Source: Petaurus breviceps papuanus
Taxonomy: Eukaryota > Chordata > Mammalia > Diprotodontia > Petauridae
DNA length: 64,000 bases
NCBI GenBank assembly: GCA_028583685.1
Contig: JAMXIF010001253.1
Span: 69,161,754-69,225,753, forward strand
Direction: 5' to 3'
Part shown: positions 53,186 through 63,335 of the stretch, in pieces
Position numbering within the stretch: the first letter of the stretch is position 1
How the letters are laid out: each line of letters begins with the position of its first letter
Program-made: the position numbers and the translations under genes
The notes under the pieces: generated by a model
Told to the model about the DNA's origin: nothing
Databases searched by the model: none
Seen by the model: only the letters and a program-made list of their open reading frames with translations

Positions 53186-54809
53186 TCCACAGACAATGCA
53201 TTAAACGATCTACTTTTCTCACATTCCCTTCACCATTTGTCATTTCCTTTTTCTGTCTTATTAACCAATCTAATAGGCATGAGGTAGTACTTCAGAATTG
53301 ATTTAATTTGCATTTCTCTAAACAAGAGTGAATTAAAATATTTTTTTTCATATGGCAATAGTTTTGATTACTTCATCTGAAAAGTTCGTATCATTTGAGC
53401 ATTTATAAACTGAAGAATCACCGTTATTTTTGTAAATTTGGCTCAGTTCTTTATATGATTGATAAATGAGGCCTTTATCAGAGAAACTTGCTTCAATTTT
53501 TTTCATAGTTACTATTGCTAACTGTGTTTCCCCCCATAGTATTTCTCCCACTCCTGTTTATTTTATTTTCTTTCTCCTTTCACCTTGTCTGCCCTCAAAA
53601 GTGTTTTGTTCCTGACTACTCTGTCCTCAAATCTGTCCTCCTTTCTATAATCTCTCCTCCTTCTCTTATTCCTTTTGCTTCCCACTTTCCTGCAGGGTAA
53701 AACAGATTTCTATACCCAATTGAGTATATATGTTATTCCCTCTTTGAGCCAATTCTGATGAGAGTAAGGTTTACTCCTTCCCCGTTCTTTCCCTCCACTG
53801 TAAAAGCTTTTTCTTGCCTCTTTTATGTGAGATAATTTACTCCACTCTATCCTTTTCTTTCCCTTTCTCCCAGTACATTCCTCTCTTACCCCTTAATTTT
53901 ATTTTTTTAGATATCATCCCTTCATATTCAAGTCACACCTGTACCCTCTGTTCATATATATACTCCTTCTACCTTCCCTAATAATGAAAAAGTTATGAGT
54001 TATGAATATCATCTTCCCATGTAGGAATGTAAAGAGTTTAACCTTACTAAATCCCTTATGATTTTATTTTCCTGTTTATCTTTTTATGCTTCTTTTGAGT
54101 CTTGTATTTGAAAGTCAAATTTTCTATTCAGTTCTGGCCTTTTCATCAAGAAAGCCTGAAAGTCCTTTATCTTGTTGAATATCCACTTTCCCCCCTGAAG
54201 GATTATACTTAGTTTTTACCAGGTAGGTGATTCTTGGTTGTAATTCTAGCTCCTTTGCCCTCTGGAATATCATATTCCAAGCTTTTTAATCCTTTAATAT
54301 AGAAGCTGGTAAATCTTGTGTTATTCTGACTGTGGTTCCATGATACTTGAATTGTTTTTCTCTGGGCAGTTGCAATATTTCCTCTTTGACCTGGGAGCTC
54401 TGAAATTTGGCTATAATATTCACGAGAGTTTTCATTTTTCAATCTCTTTAAGGAAGTGATCAGTGAATTCTTTCAATTTCTATTTTACCCTCTGGTACTA
54501 GAATATCAGGGCAGTTTTCCTTGTTAATTTCTTGAAGGATGTTGTCTAGACAGCCTAACTCTTTTTGATCATGGCTTTCAGGTAGTCTGATAATTTTAAA
54601 ATTATCTTTCCTGAATCTATTTTCCATGTCAGTTGTTTTCCAACAAGATATTTCACATTGTCTTCGATTTTTTTGTTCTTTTGGTTTTGTTTTATTGTTT
54701 CTTCATTTTTCCTAAAGTCATTTGCTTCCATTTGCTCAATTTTAATTTTTAAGGAATTATTTTTCTTCAGTGAGGTTTTGAACCTCCTTTTGCACTTGGC
54801 TAATTATTC

Positions 54810-56468
54810 TTTATTTATATTTGTTTTCACATTAATCATGTGGTAAAGAAGAATTAGAATCAATGGGAGAAACCATGAGAAAGAAGAAACAGAGACAGGG
54901 AGAGAGGGAGAGAGAGAAAGAAAGAGCAAATAGTATACTTCAATCTGCATTTAGATGCCATAGTTTGTTTTCTGGATGTAGATAGCATTTTCCGTCATGA
55001 GTAATTTGGATTTGCCTTAGATTCTTGCATTGCTAAGCAGAGATAAGTCTGTCAAAGTTAGTCATCACACAATGTTGCTTTTACTGTATAAAATGTCCTT
55101 CTGGTTCTGCTCACTTCACTCAGTATCAGTTCATGTAAGTCTTTCCAGGTTTTTCTGAAGCCCACCTGTTCATCATTTCTTTTGGAACAATAGTATTCTG
55201 TTACATTCATATACCATATATGTATACATTCATATACCATAACTTGTTCAGTCATTCCCCAATTGATGGGCATCTCCTCAATTTCTAGTTCTTGACCACC
55301 ATAAAAAGAGCTGCTAAAAATATTTTGTACATGTGAGTGCTTTTCTCGTTTTTATGATCTCTTTGGAATACAGACCTAGAAGTGGTATTGCTGGGTCAAA
55401 GGATATGCACAGTTTTATAGCTGTTTGTGCATAGTTCTAAATTGCTCTCCAGAATGGCTGGATCAGTTCACAACTCTACCAACAATGCATTAGTGTTCCA
55501 ATTTTCCCACATCTTTTCCAATATTTATTATTTTACTGTTTTGTTATGTTAATCAATCTGACAGGTATGACATGGTTCCTCAAAGTTGTTTTGATTTGCA
55601 TTTCTCTAATCAATACTGATTTAGAGCATTCTGTCATATGACTATAGATAGCTTTAATTTCTTCCCATGAAAACTCCCTGTTCATATCTTTTGACCATTT
55701 ATCAATTGGTGAATGACTTGTAGTCTTAATTCTCTCTATATTTTAGAAATGAGACCTTTATCAGAGATGCTTGTTGTAAAAATTCTTTCCCAGTTTTCTA
55801 CTTCCCTTCCAATTTTGGTTGCATTGACTTTATGCAAAATTTTCAATTTACTGTAATCAAAATTATCCATTTTGCATGTAATAATGTTCTCTATCACTTG
55901 TTTGGTCATGAGTCCTTCTGTTCTCCATAAATCTGACAGATAAACTATTCTTTGCTCTCCCACTTTGCTTATAGTATCAGTAGTAGATAGTATCATATAG
56001 TATATAGTATCATAATTTATATCGAAATTGTGTACCCATTTTGAGTTTATCTTGGTATAGGGTGTAGGATGTTGGTCTATGCCTAGTTTTTGCCATACTA
56101 TTTTCCAGTTTTCCCAGTTTTTGTCAAACAGTGAGTTCTTATCCCAGAAACTGGAATCTGGGTTTATCAAACAATAGATTACTATAGTCATTAATAACTG
56201 TGTCTTGTATACCTAACCTATTCCACTGATCTACCCCTCTATTTCTTAGCCAGTACCAAGTAGTTTTGATGATTGCTGCTTCATAGTACAATTTAATATA
56301 TGGTATGGCTAGGCCACCTTCCCTTGCACTTGTTTTCATTTCCTTTGATATTCTGGACCTTTTGTTCTTCCAGATGAATTTTGTTATCATTTTTCTAGCT
56401 CTATAAAATAATTTCTTTGGTAATTTGATTGGTATATCACAGAATAAGTAAATTAATTTAGAAAGAGC
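54810..56468 (-). mobile_element. 5'-truncated L1 nested in HAL1 ORF1
   Basis: On the minus strand: ORF2 C-terminal half with IPIKLPKKLFYRARKMI, FIWKNKRSRISKEM, KLYYEAAIIKTTWYWL, DQWNRLG, WENWKIVWQKLG, PYTKINSKWVHNF and SDKGLIS, then the 3' end. Open frames of 83 and 151 codons remain at 56139-56390 and 55736-56191. The 3' end (left) is T-rich. HAL1 ORF1 coiled-coil text continues on either side (GCACTTGGCTAA left, TTCTACTTTTTAAGGAG right). Confidence 0.85.
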
Positions 56469-57630
56469 CAGTTCTACTTTTTAAGGAGTTTTTTTTTTCT
56501 TCAGTGAATTTTTATGCCTCTTTTTCCATTTGGCCAATTTTATTTTTTAAGACATTCTTCTACTCATTGACTTTTTTTTTTTTTTTACCTCTTTTACCAT
56601 TTGGCCTAGTCTGTTTTTAAGGTGTTATTTTCTTCAATATATTTGTGTGTGTGTCTTCTTTACTAGGCTGTTGACTCATTTTTCATGATTTTCTTGTATC
56701 ACTCTCATTTATCTTCCCAATTTTTCCTCTGCTTCTCTTTATTTTCAAAATCCTTTTTGAACTCTTCCATGGCCCGAGACCAATTCATATATTTCTTGGA
56801 GGCTTTGGATGTAGGAGCTTTGACTTTGTTCTTCCTTGTCACCACAATAACTTTCTGTGATCAGAATTTTCTCTTCTGTTGTTTGCTCATATTCCCAGCC
56901 TATTACTTGACTTTTAACTCTTTGCTAAAGTGGGACTCTGCTCTCAGAGTGGAGGACTCACTGTCCCAAGCTTCAGGGGTTTTGTGCAGCTGTTTTCGGA
57001 GATGCTTCTAGGGACCTGTAAGTTTTCAGTTCTTCCAAGGTGATATGATCTAAGAAGAAATGTGTACCACTCTCCTGGCCTATACGCTGCTCTGTGAGTG
57101 ACCACACTCACTCTCTTCTGCCCTGAAATTGTGAGGAAGGTCCCCACTCCACTGCAGCTGCAGGCTCTGGCATGCTAGTGCTCCTTCTCACCCTGGCACT
57201 GCCACCCAGGTCTGCTACCTGGATCTGAGTATGGGAAAAGCAGCAGAGTCCTGCCTCAGTGCCAGCTAGCAAAGAGGCCCCTGTAATATCCTTCTGAAAA
57301 GTTGTTTGGTTCCCTTACCTCTGTGGTCTGAGAGCTCTGGAGATAGCTGCTGCCACTGCTTCACTGAGGCCTGCTGCTGGTGTGTTGGGGCCAGGTCTGC
57401 CCTGGCACAGCCTGCACTGACTTGTGCTCTTTTCTTACCTGGTGCAACAGACCTTTCCTGATGACCTCCTAAGTTGTCTTGGGCTGGAAAATTGTTTCAC
57501 TGTCTTTTTATGGGTTCTGCTGCTCTAGAATTTGTTTAGAGTCATATTTAAAGGTATTTGGAAGGGTTTGGGGGAGAGCTCAGGTGAGTCCCTGCCTTTA
57601 CTCTGCCTTCTTAGCTCCTCCTCCCTCACA

Positions 57631-57644
57631 AACAAACATTTATT
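57631..57644. repeat. HAL1 target-site duplication, right copy
   Basis: AACAAACATTTATT, which is also the ordinary L2 tail text at this point. The insertion therefore duplicated L2 sequence. Confidence 0.75.
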
Positions 57645-57794
57645 AAGCACATACACAGATGCAGGAAATACCAAGACAAAGCAGCTAAAGGTGCCTGCCT
57701 CAAGGAACTTGTAGGTTCAGCATGTAGACAGATAAACAGAAATAGCCAGATGCTAATATACTTCCTCCTTCCTAAGATAACCCATGATACATAA

Positions 57795-58033
57795 CCTTTT
57801 ATGCTGTTGTTGGGTAGTGGTATCTGACTCTTAGTGACCCCATTGAGGATTTCTTGGCAAAGATACTGGAAGTAGTTTGCCATTTTACAGATGAGGAAAC
57901 AAAGGCAAACAGGGTTAAGTGACTTGGCCAAGGTGACATAGCTAGTAAATGTTTGAAGCCAGAGTTGAACTCAGAAAGATGAGTCTTCATGACTCCAGGC
58001 CCAGCCTCAGTCCACTGTGCCACCTACCTGCCT
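57795..58033 (-). mobile_element. Marsupial CORE-SINE, long form, antisense, inside L2
   Basis: TGTTGTTGGGTAGTGGTATC, TTTCTTGGCAAAGATACTGG, 'acagatgaggaaacaaaggcaaacaggg' and CCACTGTGCCACCTACCTGC. Confidence 0.94.
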
Positions 58034-58115
58034 GTATGTATGTGTGTATGTATATGTATGTGCATATGTATATATGTATATATACACACATATGTAAATA
58101 CACACATATGTATAT
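58034..58115. repeat. TATG/TATA microsatellite
   Basis: Degenerate TGTATG, TATATG and ACACATATG units following the SINE. Confidence 0.93.
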
Positions 58116-58240
58116 GATATACAAAGAAGTACTATCAATAAAGAGGATCAGGGAAGGTTTTGCCTAGGAAATAGTCTACGAGCTGGCCCTTGAAGAAAGA
58201 GTGCTTTTCCTTATTTCTACTGCTTAGAGAGAAAATGAGC

Positions 58241-59080
58241 TTGTGCCATTACCACTTAGAAAACTTAGGTAAAACAAGGAGAAGAATTTCTTGTCAATGG
58301 GGACTGTAGAACAGGCGTTGGAATGGAGAATCAGGGAAGAAGGCAGGGTCTCCCGACGTAGGAAGCTTACAACCAGAATTGAGATTGTGCAGGTGCAGAG
58401 CTCTCTGAATACGGGGAGCAGCACTAGAAAGCAACCTGACTTGCCAAGGACCCACAAACTGTATTTTTTTTGACAAATTCAATGACAAAACAAGCAAACT
58501 TGGTCCCATTCTGCTAAAGTGAGCTTCCTGTGAAGCCTTCAGCAAGGACAAAAAGCTGTTCAGTCTCCTTTAGCGTTTTGTACTTGAGATGATGCCCATG
58601 CTGTAAACACCTGCAGACTACAAACATATTGCTGCCTTTGGTACATAGTCTTAATTATTTCTGATCAGATTTGGAGCTCACCCAGGTGGTCGCCTGTCAC
58701 AGTTTACCTTAAGTCCAACAGCGCCACCTTGTGGTTTCTGAATGAGTAACTGACAATACCTCTAAGTGTAGCCTCATGACAAAAGGTGGTATTCCAGGGT
58801 GGGCTGTGGTGAGGGTGCTTTTACTTTTTTTCACTGTTGAAAGTAAATGCTGAACTGTGAATCCCTTTGAAAAAATCCATCATTTCAGAACTCTACCTAT
58901 AATGTTCTATTTTTTGATTGTAGGATTTTTATCATTTACAATGTGGCTGGCATGTGGAAGTATGATTATTGGTAAACAGTAACCAAGTCCAGAGATCTTG
59001 TCCAAGCAACACTATGACTCTCTAAGGAATCCTCTGCTCTCTTTAGCAGACACAGACTTTACTGATCGATGAGGTCAATT
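58241..59080. other. Unclassified 0.8-kb stretch
   Basis: No repeat or exon recognised. Overlapping frames of 60-85 codons at 58224-58551 have no domain. Confidence 0.4.
58721..58734 (-). promoter_or_regulatory. CTCF-like motif, reverse
   Basis: On the minus strand CCACAAGGTGGCGC, a full match to the CTCF core CCASNAGRKGGCRS. It lies in sequence without a recognised repeat and faces the forward motif at 41872. Inferred from motif only. Confidence 0.45.
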
Positions 59081-59084
59081 TTCA

Positions 59085-59575
59085 GTTATAGTGGCTTAGA
59101 CTTATATAGCACTTTAAGATTTGGGCAGCTAGGTGGCATAGTTCATAAGAGTACCAGGCTTGGAGGTTAGGAAGTTCAAACCTGGATTCAGACACTTATT
59201 AGCTGTGTGATCCTGAGCAAGCCACTTAATCCGTTTTGTCTCATTTTCCCTGTCTGTAAAATAAGTTGGAGAAGGAAATGACAAACTACTCCAATATCTT
59301 TGCCAAAAAAACACCAAATCAGGTCACAATGAGTTGAAGACTAAACTGAAACAACAAAAAAGGTTTGCAAAGCACTTTGCCCATATTCTCATTTGGGCTA
59401 CACAATGATCCTGTGAAATAGGTGCTTTTATTACCCCTGTTTTACAGAGGAGGAAACTAAAGTAAAGAGAGATTAAGTGCTTGCCCCTCAGAGCTAGTGT
59501 CTGAGGAAGGATTTGAACTTCTGTCTTATTTACTCAATGCCCAGCACTCTTATCCATGGCCACCTAAAAACTCAT
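59085..59575 (-). mobile_element. MIR-type SINE, antisense, interrupted by a younger SINE
   Basis: TTATATAGCACTTTAAGATT before the insert and AGGTTTGCAAAGCACTTTGC, TTACCCCTGTTTTACAGAGG, GGATTTGAACTTCTGTC and CCAGCACTCTTATCCATGG after it make one antisense copy. Confidence 0.9.
59121..59360 (+). mobile_element. Marsupial CORE-SINE, long form, inside the MIR-type SINE
   Basis: GGGCAGCTAGGTGGCATAGT, 'agctgtgtgatcctgagcaagcc', AAGTTGGAGAAGGAAATGAC and an AACAACAAAAAA tail. AAGATTTG and AAGGTTTG at the edges suggest the target duplication. Confidence 0.95.
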
Positions 59576-60300
59576 AATTATTCTTTCCTGAAATTTTTTT
59601 GGAAAGCTGAGTCCATTTAGCTTTACAAGTTGCCTGCTATTTGTGGTTATAGGATTTCATAGTTAAATGATCAGAGGATAGAAAACACCTAATTCAGCCC
59701 TCAGATTTAGTGCCTTATTCTCAGCTGTCATTCCCAAATATCTTCACCCAGAATTACTTCATGAGAACCATTGTAAGGTTAAGAATTCTTCTCTAATATT
59801 TTGGTTTAATTATTTGTTATATAGGATGGTCCTTTGGGAGGAGTGAAGAGGAAGGTATTGGGAGAAAAGATACAAGACAGAAGTCAAAATACATCAATAC
59901 AAATGCATTATAAAAATATCTCTGAGTTTACTGTACAGTACTTCTTAGTCATATCTTTGTGCATTCATTTACTTTACAAATGATGAGAAGAACATTGGAG
60001 TAGGTTTTATTTTTGGCTACATCTATGATTTCATTGATAGAACTCCTGGTGAGGAAATGCCTATTACCAATGCAAGGCAACCACCTACTCTAAAAATGAG
60101 AGTTGAAAGTGCTGAAAGATTAAATGCTTTGCCCAGGACCAGATAACCAGATAACTTAAAAAATATATTTTCATTCTCTTGTCTTTGTCTTCTTCAAGTA
60201 TATCATTTGCTTTACAGTAATGATGAATTCTATTAATAATATACATTGATGAATTTTGTATTCAAAGAACAGGTGATATCCTAAAGTAACCAACACCATG
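59576..60300. other. Unclassified stretch
   Basis: No repeat recognised. Confidence 0.4.
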
Positions 60301-60325
60301 CATTATATGGTTGTAGCAGCATTCA

Positions 60326-60340
60326 ATGCTGCTGCTGCTG

Positions 60341-60382
<42 letters not shown>
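60326..60382. repeat. (GCT)n followed by (AC)n microsatellite
   Basis: Five CTG/GCT units run into about 20 AC units. Confidence 0.97.
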
Positions 60383-60385
<3 letters not shown>

Positions 60386-60589
60386 TCATGAGGAAGAAAT
60401 ATATACATCCCAGGGAGAAAAGAATTAGTTCTTTCTTCAAGGGAAGGCATCTTCCATCACTTTTCTTTCTCATGGTTGTCTAGTCTACACCTGGCAAGAT
60501 GTTGTTTTTTTTTCCCACATCACGTTCTTGGAACCACAAAAAGTCACCAATATTCAACTCTGCTTAAGAAAGATCCATATCTATATGCT

Positions 60590-60855
60590 AGGCAGCTAGG
60601 TAGTTACAGTGGACAGACTTGTGGACCTGAGCATCAAGAATAGCTGAGTTCAAATCTGGCCTTAGAGACTTGCTATCTATTTGATACTGGGAAAGTCACT
60701 TACCTTGATCTACCTCATTTTCTTTATCTGGAAAATGGGAATACTAATAGCATCTTCTTCCCAGGCTTGTTGGGAGGATCAAATGAGATAATATCTGTTG
60801 AGTGTTTTGCAAATCTTAAAGTACTACATAAATATTATAATTATTATTATTTTAT
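60590..60855 (+). mobile_element. Marsupial CORE-SINE with MIR-type 3' end
   Basis: TAGGCAGCTAGGTAGTTACA, TAGCTGAGTTCAAATCTGGC, 'gggaggatcaaatgagataat' and CTTAAAGTACTACATAAATA, ending in TTATTATTATT. Confidence 0.92.
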
Positions 60856-62165
60856 ATCCATACTCTGGTTTTTCCCATATACAGAACAGGTTTAATTTCC
60901 AAAGTATGCCTCTTACTTTCCTTCTGACACAAAATCAGCTTCTCTCAAGAAGAACTTCCCTAGTTTATAGGAAACCACTTCACTGTCTCACAAACTGCAA
61001 TATAGTCAGCTCTTATATGGATTACCCACCATGTGGGTTACCTACAAAAAAATGTGGATGCCTGGTTGGCCACCCAATGTGTTTCTGGACCACCCTGCTT
61101 GTTAGCTCGTGAATGCTCAGGGAATGCAAAACAATTTTTGCATTAACATCGTCAAAACATAATTAGAAAGAGAAAGCTGCTGAACGTTTTCCTGTAATGT
61201 GTTCCAGAGCCAATCCAAAAAGATTTTTGGATTACTTATTATTTAAGTTATCTTTGTCACTGTTTACCTTCATTAACTTAGATAATTGAGTAGATTCTAG
61301 TTCCAACTCCATTTTAGTTTAATATTTCATAATATATAAATTATATTCACATGTACCATTAATCTGTGTTTCTCTAGTTAATCTTTCCATTAAATGGAAA
61401 ACTCCCTGGGGAGGTTCTGGACTTAATCCCAACTATGTGTCTAATCTCTAAAATGCTCATTACACATTCTGTGACCAACAAATATGCATTTATCAACTGT
61501 GATAATTTACTCAGCAGAATCATGGCCTATGCTTAATTCTACGATATGGAATTGTTTTTATTTATAAAGCTGGGTGCTTCTTAGTGTTTTGCTAATTACC
61601 AAGCTCTAATATTCATCCAGCATTTAACTAGACTATCTGATTTTGTGTTTGAGGGTAGAGAGGCAGTTAGCTGGGTTTCGGTAACTGGTAAGGTCGTACT
61701 GCTTACAAGTGCTGCTGAAAAGATGTGAACTACTTGGTGCAAAGTTTCCAGTTTGCTACTTATTCCATTTTTGCCTGATGTTTAGGACATAGTGATTTTC
61801 AGTGACCATTTGCTCAACTTATGTTTGGTTTACCCTTATATTGACATTTTAATCAATGAATAGAGATCATAAAGAGCTCCAAATGGAGAATGTGATCAAT
61901 TGTTTTACACAGCCATCAGTTTCCATTTCTGAGGTTCACAAAAAGGTTGTAGCCTGCCTTGATAGTAGCTAGAATTTTTAACTGTATGAGCCAATACGTG
62001 TCTATTAAAATTCATGGGATTTGCCTGGGCATTTTTGATAAAGAAGTTAGCTTCACTTTGCAGACTTGAGCCGGGTAAAGATCATCTTGCCTATTCTGCA
62101 TCAGCCTGGTGTTTTGATGAGATTAAGAGATGATTGCATGTGAACTCAACCATTAAAATTCAAGT
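60856..62165. other. Repeat-poor 1.3-kb stretch
   Basis: No repeat or exon recognised. AT-rich in the middle (about 61190-61400). A 104-codon frame at 60798-61112 starts in the SINE tail and has no domain. Confidence 0.45.
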
Positions 62166-62167
62166 TC

Positions 62168-62264
62168 TTTATCTTGCCAGGTACTGTCTCACTTTTGTAT
62201 TTATATTGCACTTGGCACATAGTAGGAGCATGATAAATTTTTATTGATTTATTAAATTGCCTTT
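62168..62264 (+). mobile_element. L2 3' end, sense
   Basis: 'cttgccaggtactgtctcac', GCACTTGGCACATAGTAGGA and 'gataaatttttattgattt'. Confidence 0.88.
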
Positions 62265-62714
62265 CTATACTTTGAAAATGAACTTGTGAGACCAGGTCAG
62301 TATGAAAACCCTAAATTTTCTTTATGGTTTGTCAGTGAACTAAAGAGATAATGCTTATAATGTGCTTTCTAATTCTCAAATCTCCATAATGCATCTGAAA
62401 CATCCACCTTGCATTTTCTTGATCAATGGTGCAAGAGCATTTCTGATTGGCTTGGCCATGGCTAGGGTTGGATCAGTCCAGAGAAAAATCCATTTTCTCA
62501 GTACCCTGAAGCATGGGTTTTTAGAAGATTTGAAGTCACAGAACTTTATACCTATGAATGACAGTAACAAAATCACAGAATCTTAGACATGTAATAAGGT
62601 TTTAAACCCTAAGATTCTTTCTGTCTAAATTCTGTGACCCTATAAAATCATTCAAGACAAATGGTAACAAAGAAAAAATCTGTAGTCAACATTTTGCACT
62701 AAGAGGTTAGAAAG
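62265..62714. other. Unclassified stretch
   Basis: No repeat or exon recognised. Overlapping frames of 66 and 74 codons at 62362-62586 on opposite strands have no domain. Confidence 0.4.
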
Positions 62715-62730
62715 CATCATCATCATCATC

Positions 62731-62778
<48 letters not shown>

Positions 62779-62779
62779 T
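62715..62779. repeat. (ATC)n trinucleotide repeat
   Basis: About 21 units with one interruption (CACCAT). The poly-Asp antisense frame across it is an artefact. Confidence 0.97.
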
Positions 62780-62949
62780 TCAAATAGAACCAAAGTGGTA
62801 GTTGTGGGGACTAAAAGACAATTTCTTTCATTTCCATTTATGTTGTTCCTTATCCAAATTCTGGTTGATCTCTGTAGGTGGCAAAACTTTCTGGACTGGA
62901 TCTTGGCTGCCCCGGGTAATAAATACATTGTTATGCGATGAAGATAATA

Positions 62950-63078
62950 ATATGCATTTAAATAGCACTTGAAAATTTATAACACTCTTTCTTCTAAACA
63001 ATCTTGGGATGTAGGTTTAGAGAGAGTGACTCGCCCAGAGTCTATTAGTTAGTACTAAGGAACAGTATTGAGATACCA
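62950..63078 (-). mobile_element. MIR fragment, antisense
   Basis: AAATAGCACTTGAAAATTTA, CAATCTTGGGATGTAGG, GTGACTCGCCCAGAGTC. Confidence 0.7.
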
Positions 63079-63152
63079 TTTATTTAGATGAACAAGATAT
63101 TATGAAAAAAACCTCAATTTTTTCACAGAGATGCCTGTGAACATTTTGTATA

Positions 63153-63335
63153 TGTGGTATAGGGAAAAGATTGGAAGAGCAGTAGATTGGGAGTCAGAGG
63201 ACCTGGGTTCAAATCCTGGCTCTGCTTTTCATTATTGGTATAACCTTGTAATGTTAACTCTTATTTTGTGCTATCATATTTAACTCCGTGCCTGGCATAT
63301 GACAGGTACTCAATAAATACTGAGTGACTGTTGCC
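63153..63335 (+). mobile_element. MIR, sense
   Basis: GATTGGGAGTCAGAGGACCT, GGGTTCAAATCCTGGCTCTG and CCGTGCCTGGCATATGACAG, ending CTCAATAAATACTGAGTGAC. Confidence 0.93.

Larger units (their letters stand above)
52204..57630 (-). mobile_element. Nearly full-length HAL1 (half-LINE-1), antisense
   Basis: Read on the minus strand. 5' UTR from 57630 (start GAGGAGGAGCTAAGAAGGC) to 56891. ORF1 starts at about 56890 (MSKQQKRK) with a coiled-coil rich in K/E/N. After a nested L1 it resumes at about 54805 and continues through ENCPDILVPEGKIEIERI, FQSSQVKEEIL, FKYHGTTVRI and AWNMIFQRAKELELQPRIT, the L1 ORF1 RNA-binding core and C-terminal domain. A non-coding linker (about 54150-53560) leads to a short ORF2-derived piece (EASFSDKGLIYQSY, about 53470) and the L1-type 3' UTR. 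Most of ORF2, including the RT, is absent, as expected for HAL1. Stops and indels make it inactive. Confidence 0.85.
52182..58240 (-). mobile_element. L2 3' end, antisense, split by HAL1 and a SINE
   Basis: L2 tail text begins at 52182 (TTACAATGAACAAACAT) and resumes at 57631 (AACAAACATTTATTAAGCAC), then CCTGCCTCAAGGAACTTGTA. After the SINE and a microsatellite it runs through 'ggatcagggaaggttttgcc' and GAGCTGGCCCTTGAAGAAAG to about 58240. Removing the insertions restores the order expected for an antisense L2 3' end. Confidence 0.8.

Noticed and set aside
62707-62928. Frame with poly-aspartate
   Set aside because: Translation of the (ATC)n repeat.
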